Shown one piece after another: positions 35,350 to 47,836 of a stretch of 64,000 bases of DNA. How positions within the stretch are numbered: position 1 is the first letter of the stretch; each line of letters opens with the position of its first letter. The translations under genes were made by a program, and so were the position numbers. The stretch is taken from positions 1 through 64,000 of the forward strand of contig CP075495.1 of the NCBI GenBank assembly GCA_021613535.1. The letters run 5' to 3'. The stretch comes from Adineta vaga (taxonomy: Eukaryota > Rotifera). The notes below the pieces were generated by a model that saw only the letters and a list, made by a program, of their open reading frames with translations, ran no database searches and was not told where the DNA came from.

Positions 35350-37598
35350 ATTCGCATACAGGAGCGACAAATCGCCTTACATATACATCCGCATTGCAGG
35401 GGAACGTTGTTTCTGATCATGAACATTTAGTACCAGCAACTCATGAATTACTTCAATTAAATAATAGATGGCAACGAAAAATTAAAGACGATAAAGATCG
35501 AATAAGAAATGCTTGTATCGGTGAACAACCACTAGATGATATTGTGGAGAACAATGATAATGTCGAAAATGAACTGGCTAAAGTTATCGAAGATAATTTA
35601 CCACCAAATCTAGATAATAATAAGACTATCTCGAGTTCAGGACACATTATGTCAGTCACAAAAATTATTGTACCAAACGAAATAACACGAGAGAACATGG
35701 CGAGACAATTCACGTTGAACAAAAATCAAAAAGCTGCATTTATGATTATTACTGGTCATCTGGATGGCTTAGATAATTTAAACGGAGGTATGATGATGTA
35801 ATAGATCGCAAAAAATTCTAACCATACTAATTTTTTCTAGGTGACAAACAAGACCAGTTAATTATGTGTGTACCCGGCTGTGGTGGTACAGGAAAGTCAC
35901 AATTGATTCGTGCTGTTACTGCCTATTTTATAGAAACAAATCGTGCGCATAAATTGAGAAAACTTGCGCCAACATCAGTTGCCGCAGCAGAGATTGAAGG
36001 CATGACAATTCATTCCTTTCTCGGTGAAGGACGCAATCGGAAAAAGAAATCAAAAACCGTGAATCGTCCAGGTCAGATGACACTTGAAAATACATGGCGT
36101 TTTATAGAATATATCATTCTTGATGAAATGTCAATGGTTGATCTTAGCTTATTGGCTCGTTTGAATAAACTTGTTGCGAAAGCTAAGCATTGCAATCCCA
36201 TGTCTACGATGGGCGGTATAAACATAATTTTTTTCGGAGATTATATTCAATACTCACCTGTTTTTGACAAACCACTTTATTATAATTTTTCCACTACGAC
36301 AGACAACGATGGAAAAAGGAACACGAACTTGCCGATTGAAAACGATATTCAACAAAAAAGTGCTCGAGCACTTGTCTTACAAATAAACTGTGTTGTTATG
36401 CTTGAGCAACAAATGAGAACAAAAGATATAGCTTATCGAGCTCTGTTGGATAGAGTTCGTAATGGTGAAGGAACAAATGCAGATTGGCAACTACTTCGAA
36501 CACGTGTAATTGGCATAGGACTTAATATCTCTCTCAATGATCCACCATGGAACGAGGTATGTTACAAATACAACTAGTCCTTTCATACAAACTACAGCAT
36601 ACAGATATGATTATAAAAAAAATGAATAACTTTGAAAGTAGAGTTTTTTCTTTCATTTGTCAGAACTTACTGTAGTGCTCTTTACAAAGAATATCATATT
36701 ATTCAATGCAGTTAGTTTTCTTTCTTCTTTTGTAGTATCTTAGGCTCCAAATCTTGTTTACCGTAATGAACTTAGAACAGAACTGAACAATCGAGCTGTA
36801 ATCAATAAAGCATATGAAATGGGTCGAGTTCCAACTGTTGTGATAGCTACAGATACAATAAAAGCTAAGAGAAATATCGACCTTCCTGATTTGGCGAGAC
36901 GTCTTTTAAGTTTACCGGATAATAAAACAGAACATTTACCTGGTTACTTACCTCTTGCGCCAGGTATGCCTGTGCTATTGCAAGAAAATATAGCTTGTGA
37001 ACTTGGTCTGTCGAATGGGACACAAGGTATTTTTCGTAGATTAGTTTATGATCATACAGCAGAACCTACTACAGGATCTAACAAAGACGTTTTCACAAAT
37101 GATACTGTCTTTATTCGTAATGCTCAATACACAATAGTAGAAATATCAAAATCAAAAATCAAAAAGTTTGATTCACTTGACGCACTTCTTGTCCCTATTC
37201 CAGTGGTCGAAAAGACGTTTGATGTCAGTTTGGAGAAGCTGTACGCGAACAAAGCAGCAGTTATGAAAATATTCAAACATAAAAAAGTTAAAGCTACCAT
37301 ATCTGTGAGAAAAGCTTTGCCATTGATACCAGCCTATTCTATCACTACTCATAAGAGTCAAGGTCAAACACTACGGAAGATAATTATTGATTTAAATATG
37401 CCACCTGGAATGGTAGAGGTCGCATCTGCTTATGTACCACTTTCCAGAGTACAACAGCTTTCGGATCTCGTAATTTTACAAGACTTCAGCATCACTGCTT
37501 TACAAGTAAAGCCATCTAAAGGACAAGTATCTGAGCTTAACAGATTAGCTGTACTTTTTGAACAAACAAAAAAATGTTATACTCAATATTTTGTATGA
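35350..37598 (+). CDS. Helitron 1, PIF1-family helicase part
   Basis: Exons about 35350-35787, 35842-36556 and 36736-37598. Motifs in order: FTLNKNQKAAFMIITGHLDG, Walker A CVPGCGGTGKSQLIRA, LAPTSVAAAEIEGMTIHSFL, Walker B YIILDEMSMVD, FFGDYIQYSPV, LEQQMRTKD, and the C-terminal AYSITTHKSQGQTL with VPLSRVQQLSDL. This is a complete set of SF1B PIF1 motifs, 5'-3' helicase by family. No stop or frameshift within this part. In the element it would be the C-terminal portion of one large protein. Confidence 0.82.
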
Positions 37599-38035
37599 CT
37601 TGGCATGAAATATGCTTGAAGCCATTGCATATTCAATACTACAAAAGAAACTCTTTCGGCATTTCCAATGACACAATTAATTGAACACCATTTATTTTAT
37701 CAAAATTAATAAAAGTTTTGACAAGATCAACGACGAATAGTTATCTAATAATCAAACAAATCCATACGATTTTTCAAGGACAACTACTAAACTATTAGAA
37801 ATTTTTCAATCATTTTGATTTAGAGTGGTTGTTTTATGTTAACTGATTTTTTTGTAATCTTGTGATTAGTTCATATATAATTTATCTTCACTTGAAAAAA
37901 AAACAATCGATAATATGACCTTTTTAATAATAATTTGTTCATTTGTTTCAGATATTTGTAAAAAGCATTTGACTCTCATTCTTCAATATTTTTAATTGAG
38001 AAGTGCCGTCTTTAACTTCCGAAAATCTATCAAGC
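37599..38035. other. Spacer between Helitron 1 and the env-like gene
   Basis: AT-rich. No hairpin followed by CTRR was found, so the Helitron 3' end is not placed here with any support. Confidence 0.4.
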
Positions 38036-39882
38036 ATGAGATATAACATTGTACTATTATTTCTTCTCTTGATTTTATTCTCACACAATATTCTTGGCAA
38101 ACTTAATGATATCTTTGGACAAAATACCACGATTGGTCATCCTGAATCAGGTCTATTCTTTACTTATGTGGGTGTGAGGGGAGTGAGTTTATTGCATGAT
38201 GAGAATGAGATGGAACACACACACACACACAAGTAGAAGATACTGCTTTTATATACTATCTGTGATCACATGTACATGACTCAAAGCATCCGATCCATAT
38301 ACACATAACTCATGAGTTATCGTGGCTGAAGGCCATGACAGTGGGTTCATACACACCATCTGACAAAATTATTCATAACTCAGCCATTTTTCCAATGACT
38401 GTTGCTACTTGTTACTTTTTACCATTATCAAGTGCTTCAAAGATTCCGTCATGTAATATTACAATGAAAAGAAATAAACTTCTTCTTACTAATATCATTA
38501 GTATAGGTGTAGAACTTACCAGTCTTGCCATATCTACGGCGAATTCTATGCAAATAGTAAATCTTCAGCAACAAGTGACACTCGTCGAGAAATCTCTCTC
38601 AAAATTCTCTAATACTATGCGTGCACATGGAGCACTACTAGTAAAATTTCAAGAAACCCAGATTGAATTGGCAAAGGAACTTCAAACGACACAACAAGCT
38701 ATCAATGCTATAATTCCGATTTTGAAAATGCATTCAAAAAGTCTTGAAAGTCTCAGAGATAGTGTTGAAAAGCTATACATCCAGATTCGACGTTCCTTTC
38801 TTTACTTAGCGTTAGAGAAAATCTTCCATAATAAACTTACTTTAGAATTTCTCTCGCCAGATGATCTACATAGTGTAATCTATGATGTTATATCAGAAGG
38901 AAATCTAACGTTCAATGCCGAGTATGGACAGATTTCAATTGCTCAAATTATTACTAACCTTCTCGTTCGTCAACAAGTCGATTTTGTTCCCAGCTCTCGA
39001 TACACCACTATGAATCCAGAAGAAATTGGCCGTCTTGTTATTACAAGTTATTTTGCCGTTCCACAACAACAACATTCACCATTTTATACCTACAAATCAA
39101 TGGCAATTCCGTTCTTTTATGAAAATAAAACTATTCAAATTGGTCACATTCCTCAGTATTGGGCAATTAATCCCATAGACAATATCACTATGGAATGGCA
39201 TGATCCTCAAACATCTGGATGTGATCTTCAATTGATGACAACTTGCCGTGATACTCCACCAATACAACCGATAACAGACAAAACTTGTCTTGGTCAAATT
39301 ATTGGAACTCTATCATTGTCAAGTTGTCAAATAACATCAGCTCCATCCGAACCATTCTTTATTCGACAACTCCGAGGTAATCTTTGGGTGACTTCGTCAC
39401 CTGAACCACTTCATTGTTTGAAAATTCCTAAATTTGAGTACTCTATTCTTAAACCGCAAACACAGAACATAAATGAACAAGTTATACTGCCGCCTATATC
39501 TGTTGTAAATGTGACTCCAGGGTATACAATTACATGTCCTGGTTTTACTTTAGTAGGTCAACCAATACCCTCGAGCGGTCCATCATTTGCAGTTATTTAT
39601 AACAATAGTCTCCTGACAAATAATATCCCTATTGTTGATGTTTATCAACATCTAAAAAAGAATACATCGTGGTTTAATGTAAAATCGCGTGAACAAAGAA
39701 TCGATGACATTATTAAACGTTTGAGCGAACCAGTCACTCTTCCTGATATCCAAACATTTCATCCTAAAGATGTGTGGTCTCTTAGTGCATTAGTTATCTG
39801 CTGGATATGTTTAGGATTAATCTCTATTGCACTATACTATGTTTATCGACGTAAGTTGAAGAATAGTATACAAAGTATCTGA
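38036..39882 (+). CDS. Env-like class I-type membrane glycoprotein
   Basis: An N-terminal frame (38036-38236) opens with a strong signal peptide (MRYNIVLLFLLLILFSHNIL) and stops after a (CA)n run. A second frame is open from 38266 (first ATG 38335) to 39882, 515 codons from that ATG, with no stop. The latter has a hydrophobic stretch and a long heptad-like helix (about residues 50-155), many N-glycosylation sites, paired cysteines in the middle, and one C-terminal membrane span followed by a short basic tail (YRRKLKNSIQ). This is the layout of retroviral-type envelope fusion subunits. No clear basic cleavage site was seen. The two frames may be joined by an intron or be separated by a mutation near the CA repeat. 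No gag-pol or LTR lies next to it. Function in the host is unknown. Confidence 0.6.
38215..38231 (+). repeat. (AC)n microsatellite
   Basis: AC run of about eight units within the N-terminal frame of the env-like gene, close to its stop. Confidence 0.9.
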
Positions 39883-40719
39883 TTGACCTAATTCGGTCAC
39901 TAATAGCAAATCGAATCTTTGTAAGATATAATATTCGAAAATTTAATATAAAAATCTAAAAAAAACTATTTAGACTAATGTATACAACCAAAATCATGTT
40001 TCTCATCTCCAACTTCATATAACAATATAAAATTGAGTGAAATAGGAAGAAAAATATAGAATCAATAGAACGAACCAATATTTTTTCCTTATTGTTAGCA
40101 TACTTTTGTATGTCAAAATAATTCAATTTTCATAAGTTTTTGAGCTAACAAATATTTACCTTTAATTGTACAAATTTATTTATTGCAATCTCATAACCAT
40201 TTATGGACTCTTAAATATAGTTTAAGATAACTAATCTATTGATCGTTCAATTTTTTCAACTATATTTACTCGTTTCTGATGCTGAAGTGTTTTCTTTGTT
40301 AAACTTGTAAATTAATCTTCATGAAATCCATATATTTGAGCTTATCGTTTTTTTTCATGTTTTTTGTATTATAGAATCTCACTCTTATACTGGGATACTC
40401 ATGTGTCAGTGTTCATTACGATCAGAAAACGTATTATAAGCTTGGAATAACCATAATTAATTCCTTGCCGATCAAACGCTTATAACAGGTGTATTTTTTA
40501 TTTTTATTTTTGTTTCGCAAATTGTACTGTTTTTAATCGTTTTGTTATTACAAAAATAAACTGACACTGATTATTGCTTTCTCTCTGAATCTTTTCGAAA
40601 AACCAAGTATCATATAAAATTATTAAAATTTTTTTTATTTATATTGTTACGTTATTCTTTCAGAAAAGGGCCCGCGAATCCAGAGGATGAGCCTTACTTG
40701 TGTGTAACGTAGCCAGAAT
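39883..40719. other. Gene-free AT-rich spacer
   Basis: No gene or repeat structure recognised. Further 3' exons of the minus-strand DUF3987-like gene could lie here, since a strong donor (GTAAGT) is seen near 40731 on that strand. Confidence 0.35.
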
Positions 40720-43086
40720 CTAAGAGTACTTACGATTTGTATATATTTGTTTTTGGGTAACATAGTAGTTCATTAACAATACAGCTGCTTTTGCTGTATC
40801 TTGAGATTCTACTATCCATTTGTGAGTTTGTTTAAAATCTTTTACAGCTCGTTTAAGCATATCAAATACTGGTGGCGTAGTATCAACGTAACTAGGTAAT
40901 GGACTATGTTCAATCAATTGGTCAAAAACAGCTGAAGCTAAAGAGGTGGCATGTAACGCTCCAGCTAATCTGCTCACTTGTACTTTTGCCTTTCTCAAGA
41001 TAGATCATAGACCTTGATCGATACCATATGCTGCACGTATCTGATGTGTGTATTCGTCGAAGTAGTGTTGATTACCTGTACAGTAACAGAATGAGAAGCA
41101 GCTAATCATTGAAAAAATATTATTATATATATATTATTAAGTATTAGGTGGTTATTTGTTATCTTTTCGAATGTTAACTACACATATTCCCCTACAATAC
41201 TATTATTGTTTTAATTCTTTTAGAACGATCGTTATTTAGCTGTTCCAGTTAAAAGAAAAAATTATCAAATTAAAATACTGCACCTGTTGCGCATCATTCG
41301 AGTACGAATATATTATACGTTTGTCATCACGATCTGTTGTTTGCCGTATATCATTATGCTCCGCTGAATTAAAACAATATATAATATATAGTAAGTGAGT
41401 AAGACTTGGTTCATCAATATTAAGATTTGTAATTTCATCCGACAAAGGGATGCAGGGTTCGGTAGCAGCAAAAAGAAATAGCGCCATAAGTCCATCATCA
41501 TCTGTCTCATTGGAGACGGATGAAAATATGTCAGCAGGATGTGCAGCTGCAGCAATATTAACCCTTTCGAGGCGATGAGACCCACCGGTGTGTCTCATTA
41601 TATTTCAAGAAGAAATGTCATAGAAAAACGCTTTCTTTTCCTTTTTTTTCTTATAGGAAAGGCTACAGATAATGTATTATCTATTCTACGTTCGTTATTT
41701 TCCGAATCATCTATTGCATACTATAATGCTTTTCGTTGAAACAATCAAGACAAAAAACATTTTCACAATCAGAATAGAAAGTTTTTATTTTCTTTGCTGT
41801 TGCTAAACTCGCTTCTCGCGATTGCTGAGGGTATAGAGAGTGACGCACACAGGATGTTATAGAAGATGATATCCATATAAAAAAATTCAGGTAGAGAATA
41901 TCTAAAATATGTAGGGCAGGATATCATGAAATGATATCTTTAAAAACATATTCTGAAGATAAAGAATTTTATCCATGTACAGAGAAACAAGTGGCATATG
42001 AAGTAAACTGCATTTGTTAGAAAAATACGTCTCACCAGAAAACATCTAAATCAACTCAAAAATTCAATTCTTTCAATACACATAAGAGAAAAGAATCGAA
42101 AGTAATGATACGAAAAGAACATAAAACGAAAAACAAATTAATTGCACTTCTTTGTCTCGCTTCTATCGCATAAAATACGTGTGAAAAATAGTGAACTTCA
42201 ATAACTATCCAATTAAATGGAAGCGAGGATTCTTCATACATTCATGGGAACAAGACAAAGAGAAACAAACGGTCATATACCCTCAAAAACGCTAACAGGT
42301 GTATTTATAGAGAATAAATATACATGAAAAACAATAAATTTTAGCTCTTTTTTAAAAAAATTCAATCGCCTCGAAAGGGTTAAGGACCGGATTTTCAACT
42401 ACAATATTTCCTGATTTTGTTTGACGTTTAACGACTGATGATGAGTTATATAAAGTGCACATGATTGATCGGTCATAAGCAGCACCGCCTTATTTGTATA
42501 AACTGAACGATTGCAACAGAGTAACTGCTTTATCCCATATTTGTATCAATTTAGGTGAAGTATTTTTCAATTCAGTTAAAAGTGACTCAACCGTTGCACA
42601 ACAATTGCCTCGACTTTTCTCTAGTTTTACACCTATATGCTTTTCGATGAGGAGACATCCTTTCAGAACAGCATCTGTTGCACTTGATTTATTTACACTA
42701 AGATATCCAATAATTGTTGTAAAAAATGAAATATTTGTTGGTGTACCGGTGTTGCTACGCATTTGACTGACATTGAGAAAATGACCAATGGCAGGTAACA
42801 ACATTGTAATCAAATATTCATGAAGCATCTGACTGCTGCAACAAATGTTACTGATAACGCTGCATATATTTTCATCGAAAATTTTAGTAACATCCATTTG
42901 ATATGAGGCAGCCTTTTGCATTATGCTACGCACTTTATGTGTAGATATTCCTTTTGAAGACATTGATAATGTAAAGAGAAGCGAGAGTAAAATTACCAAA
43001 AGTAGAACAACAATAATATGAAATATGAAATCGAATGAGTTCGAGTACTTTAGTGTGCTCAGCCGTGACCAGTGCATTATACACAT
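40720..43086 (-). pseudogene. DUF3987-like gene, disrupted
   Basis: On the minus strand, segments match the layout of DUF3987 proteins, a poorly known family linked to primase/helicase-type proteins. The N-terminal segment (about 42960-42493) has SSQMLHEYLITMLLPAIG and an NKSSATDAVL segment. The middle reads GGAAYDRSIMCTLYNSS, KSGNIVVENPVLNIAAA and HPADIF, then DDDGLMALFLFAA. The C-terminal part (40998-40720) has VQVSRLAGALHATSL and DTAKAAVLLMNYYV. Breaks: in-frame TAA at 42490-42492, a piggyBac-type insertion at 41562-42379, and in-frame TGA at 41005-41007; one junction near 41284-41075 is also out of phase. The start and last exon were not found. Confidence 0.55.
41562..42379. mobile_element. 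piggyBac-type MITE at TTAA
   Basis: The ends CCCTTTCGAGGCGAT are perfectly inverted (41562-41576 and 42365-42379) and each is flanked by TTAA (41558-41561; 42380-42383), the piggyBac target. 818 bp with no transposase. It lies within the minus-strand DUF3987-like coding sequence; the flanking frames on either side of TTAA are in register across it. Confidence 0.93.
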
Positions 43087-43761
43087 CTGAGTGAGTAAGC
43101 ATACTTATACTTTGACAAAAACATGTTTTGATCTGTTTCATCTCAAAATTTCGATTATAGCTGAACATTTCGCATTCGTAACTTGCAAACATCAATGTGA
43201 AAGTACAACAACTCATCACGACTGACTTGGCGATTAATCCTTTTTCGGTTCATTGTTCTCAATTTATTCTCATTATCAATACATCGTTTCGTCCTCATCC
43301 ACAACACCTGGATTTTGTATTTCGATTCAAATATATTGTACGTATACTTAACAGTACAACTCATATCGTCAATTATTTGGTATTGCTTAAACAATTGTTT
43401 TCATTGACTGATCAATTGTCGATTTAAACTCAATATTTGAATTTATATTATCAATTCAATTGATATTAATTCAATCATTCGTTTTACTCAAATCATCTTT
43501 TGCTGCTTTATTAGTGTATTGATATTTATTCTGTCAGAAATTGCGTTGGATAGAAATTAACATGTTCGTACTGACTTTGGTTCGATATTTATATATATTC
43601 GCATATTTACTCGTTTATTGTAATTTAAGCTTTTATCATAATACGTAGAATTTGTTAACTTTTTTGGAAATATATTTGAAATCTTTATTGATAATCTATA
43701 TATAAGACATTGTTTTACATTTAACGTTGCGAATTAAAATAAAAAATAGTTGCATCGAAAA
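43087..43761. other. Unresolved region upstream of two divergent genes
   Basis: Short minus-strand frames (for example near 43155-43394, reading RQVSRDELLYFHIDVCKL) may be upstream exons of the DUF3987-like gene, but no consistent splice chain was found. The part just before 43762 is presumably the 5' flank of the plus-strand KDZ-like gene. Confidence 0.3.
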
Positions 43762-45407
43762 ATGGCTTCTTCCTCGAAATTTGACATAAACAGTATTTTA
43801 TATCCTCTTACTTCATTTGAAATGGCAACGAATCTTCACCAATTAAACATGAAAATTAATAAATTTACTCCTCGTCGTAATTATCATATTACGTGCCTAT
43901 TAAATCGTATTTTTGAAACAAAATTTTCTCCTGAGCAAATTGGAATTCGTTTAGAAAATTGGAAATCACTCATGCCAATATATAAAGACTTTTTTGTAAT
44001 AAGATCTATGGAAGAAGTCGAGAGACATATCAAGAATTATTATTCTAATCAACTTAATAATTTTTCGGCATCACTCATCAATTGTTTTATACCTTTAATC
44101 ACTCATTGTATGAATAATAATTGTGCAAGAAATGAGTTGGCAAATCCGATTCCTCACCACGACGTCACGATTTTCTGCTGTGGTGAGAGATCGAAGAAAG
44201 GAACAGTGTTCTTCAAACAATGTATTAAATGTAATTATAAATATTTTTATAATTATTATCTTCGTCCAGACGGTCAGAAGATGTTGACGATTCATCCTGA
44301 TGATGAAATATTCGCTGTTTTTTCAAATTATGGATATGAAAAACGTCTTCTTTTACAGATCGATGGCGATATTTTATTCAAACATTGTGGCTTCTCAAAT
44401 TGTGCTAATGCTTTCAATTATTTAAATGATAAATTTGAAGGAAAAGAAGGTGATAATATGAATCGTTTTCATCTTCAAAAAACATTGTTTCTTTGGCGTC
44501 TCGGCAATTTTGGTGCAAGCGAAAATTTCCGTATGCCTATTCCAGATCAACAAGATTTTCATACAACACTTCTGAATATATTACCGGACGTTAAAGATTT
44601 ATTTACTAGAAAATGGGGTAAAAGAGATCATAAATATTGCAAAGGACCATGTAGCGCAACTATCGTACTGGATGGACATCAAAAAGCAACCAGAAGAGTT
44701 TGTGCTGTGAAAAATATATCTATTCCAAGTATTGATGGGTCTATTGGTGACGTTAAAGTTGGATGTTCAGCTAGACCTGAATATAGAAGTAAAAGATGTC
44801 GTGAACATTTATCAACGAACGATGATGATAACAATGATCAAAAAGAACATTTGAACATGCAAATCCCTCGAGTTCGTCGTTTTCTCAGGAGAAGAACAAG
44901 AAAAAATAGAGGTCGATTTCATCTTCAATGTAAAACATTAAAGTCGTTACTATATAAACGTATCTTGCAACGCACATCTGGAATTGTCGCTGCTGCTTTT
45001 AACTGTGGATTTGTCTGCAGTATTTCCGAATTATTCAGATATGAATCTATAACGCAAATATATAACTTTCTCGTTTATATGTATCAAAATATCGAAAATT
45101 TTCTCGAAATTTTAATTTACGATGATGCCTGCCACTTGAAACTGTTTATCAAAAATTCTAATAATTTTATTCAAACAACTCGCGCACGACAAAAACTAGA
45201 AAGACTAAAATTTTTTGCGATAAACTACATTATCGAAATCATATAGATCCTTGGTGTCGTCAAAATACTAATCCATATAATGATCCAGTTGCTAATTCTA
45301 CTAATACTGAGATATGTGAACAAATTTTTGCATGGCTTGCACAATATAAAAATGTCGTTAGAGGTTTTAATGAATCTACCTTTTTAATTTATATGTCTTC
45401 TTTGTGA
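43762..45407 (+). pseudogene. Second KDZ-like transposase, intronless, one frameshift
   Basis: The ATG at 43762 opens a frame to 45246. It has Cys/His clusters (FCCGERSKKGTVFFKQCIKC; YCKGPCSATIVLDGHQ) paralogous to the minus-strand gene at 4612-7020, an Arg/Lys-rich segment (VRRFLRRRTRKNRGR), then the transposase core with D-x-A-C motif (LIYDDACHLKLF). Just after it a six-T run (45211-45216) marks a one-base shift: the conserved continuation (YRNHIDPWC, NSTNTEICEQIFAWLAQY with the Glu, then VRGFNESTF) is in another frame and runs to TGA at 45405-45407. Unlike the first copy it has no introns in the core. One lost T, or a sequencing error in the run, explains the break. Confidence 0.72.
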
Positions 45408-47836
45408 TTTGTATAATACTAACAGATATGATAACTTACGTAGAGAGTATTTGTGATCAAATACACATACAACTAATACTATGTAGTTTATATAGCAAAC
45501 AGCATACAATTTTCTTGTTATGCTTGCTTAACACTTTTACTCACTGAGAAGTTCTTTCTTGCTCACACACTTAGACACCCTTTTATTTATAATAAAATTG
45601 TCGATGTTGATTTTTTCTTATGATATTGTTACGAAATCTCTTTCATTCAAAATCCTTTTCGTTCTCTAGTTTTATCTTAATAAATGTAGGACATTGATAC
45701 GCTGTGTTCGGAAAAAAAATGACTATTGATAAAGTAAAATGGTATTCTGTTCATTTTTTGTTTTTCATACTCAGACTATTTAGTGATGTTTCCTAGACTC
45801 AATAGTCAGATATCCTTTTTAATCTCCAAGAACCTTTTCTTCGTCAGTTATTTTTACTTTAGAAAGGTATTGAGCTGTAACAAATCAGCACATATTTTAC
45901 TGGTGATCTATTATGAAACCTCGCTGTAGATAGATTGTATCTCCGAAAAACAGCGCAATCATAAATGTTGATATAATAAAGATAAATGAAACAATATAAT
46001 ACCTAAAAAATCTAAACAATAAATAGAAAACAAATGGCTAGATGCTTTTTTCGTTCGTTAATTTCGAATATATTCATCGAACGATATCTTTTTTTTTCAA
46101 TTATACACACATGTGTACATGACCTATACGTCATCATAGGTAATTCAAGAGAGAATTTTTCTCTTACCGATACATTTCTGTCGTTGAAAACAGGTCTATT
46201 CGATTCGAAATCAAATTCTGCATCGATTGAAACTAGTTTTAGTTGAGATCAGAATGAGCGATAAAAAAGAGAACATGTACAAGATTGATATAAAGATTAA
46301 TAGATTTGAGTAGAAAAAAAAGAGAATATAAATCATTCTGTTCATGAATGTATATTTTTTTCATCAGATAAAAACATGAATATTTGATTAGAATATTATG
46401 ATGAAATTTATTTCAATATAAACCTTTTTTTTGGTATTGTCATTATTTGCCATAACGCCCACCCTCAGACATTTCCTTCTAAACATTTGTGACCTTGTAT
46501 ATTGATGATAGTTGTGAGATTATTTTCTATTTTTACTGATAGAGAAATAACATACAAAAGAGATCGTTTTTGAAAACTTTTCCATTTTTCAACTGATTAA
46601 GTCACCACAATTTTTCTGTAAAATCTTTTAATACCTATGAAAGAAAAAGTAAATAAATAAAATCAGCCCACACCACGGATTTCCCGCTCGATATCAATGA
46701 AATAGAAAAACAAAGTTTCTCTCTATTACACCTGAACAGATCATAAGAAAGCTTCATATTTTGAGTAACAGAAAAAAAAGTAAAAACTATTGTATGCTTC
46801 TTATGAAAAAACCGATCATTGAATATCCCGTATGTCCCGTTCTTCAAAAAATCTATTTATCATATATGAAGAAAAAATTCTGTTTTTGTCTGAATACAAG
46901 TTTCAATGTGACGCATGTCCCGCGAATACAAAAATCTGTCTACTGTTTGAAGAAAAACAAAATTCTATTTCTCTTTTCATACGAATTCCAATGTACCTCC
47001 TGTCCCCAAAGTAAAAAAACATCTATCTAAGTTTAAAGACAAACGACATAGTTTATTTATGGTAGTTAAAATGATTACTTATACATTTATCAATTATAAT
47101 ATCTTCTCTATGAGTTAAATGAAAAAATAGATAGATATAGAAATTGTTTTTGTATTTATATCAATTCCAAACTCAACTAAATTCTCTAACCGACTGCCAT
47201 ATAGTGATATTATTAAGCATATCTTTCGATGTTAATTAATCTCGTTATCGTCCTTCTGCGTTCAATCACAATTACACCCTTTTATCAAATGTAAATATGT
47301 CACGTCTCTTTATATGATAAATACATTCCTATTAAACTACGTTTATACATATGTACGTCTGCTTTTCATGAATGTTTTTTTCTTTTTGAACAATTAGCTA
47401 AATGAATGAGAGATTAGCTCTCGTCTGCTCTTCCTCTCTCTCCTTTAGCGACGATAATTCATTCATACAGTCATAAAAATATAATTCTAAAAATTTTAAA
47501 TAAACTCCAAAGTTTAACCTTACACATCCTTATCTTCGACAACTATATTGTATTATTACGAACTCATATAATTCTGGTACAGTACAGTTTTGTCTTTGAT
47601 TTTAACTAATATAGAATTCGATACTGATTAGATTCCGATATTCTGATTTTGTTCTGTTAAAAAAACACTTCATATCTATCTAATCAACCATGTTGTGTTT
47701 TTTTTCAAAGTGTTTCTACTTGTTTCTTATAGCTATTAACACCTTTTATAGATAAATTGCAAAGTGCTGTTATCATCTTATTGACTTAAGGCGATTGATT
47801 TTTTAAACTGATATATCGTTGTTGAAATTGAGTATC
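45408..47836. other. Gene-free AT-rich region
   Basis: About 2.4 kb with no supported gene. It contains a short tandem repeat block at 46832-47030. Confidence 0.45.
46832..47030 (+). repeat. Diverged tandem repeat, about 84-bp unit
   Basis: Three segments begin TGTCC at 46833, 46916 and 47001 and share an AAAAATCT...GAAGAAAAA...TTCAATGT layout. The unit is close to 28 codons; read in one frame the units include FQCDACP and similar Cys pairs. Too diverged to assign. Confidence 0.5.

Larger units (their letters stand above)
29539..37598 (+). mobile_element. Helitron copy 1 (OTU-Rep-PIF1), degenerate
   Basis: The coding part of a rolling-circle transposon spans this interval, with domain order OTU protease, Lys/Glu/Arg-rich coiled region, DUF6570-like region, HUH Rep with Tyr motif, linker, and PIF1-type helicase, across many short introns. 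It is paralogous to the copy at 55553-62360. Terminal TC and CTRR-plus-hairpin ends were not located, so the true boundaries lie outside these coordinates. At least three inactivating changes are visible and are given in the component entries. Confidence 0.85.

Noticed and set aside
46034-46246. 70-codon plus-strand frame
   Set aside because: No splice sites, no motif, and located in a long gene-free region; likely chance.
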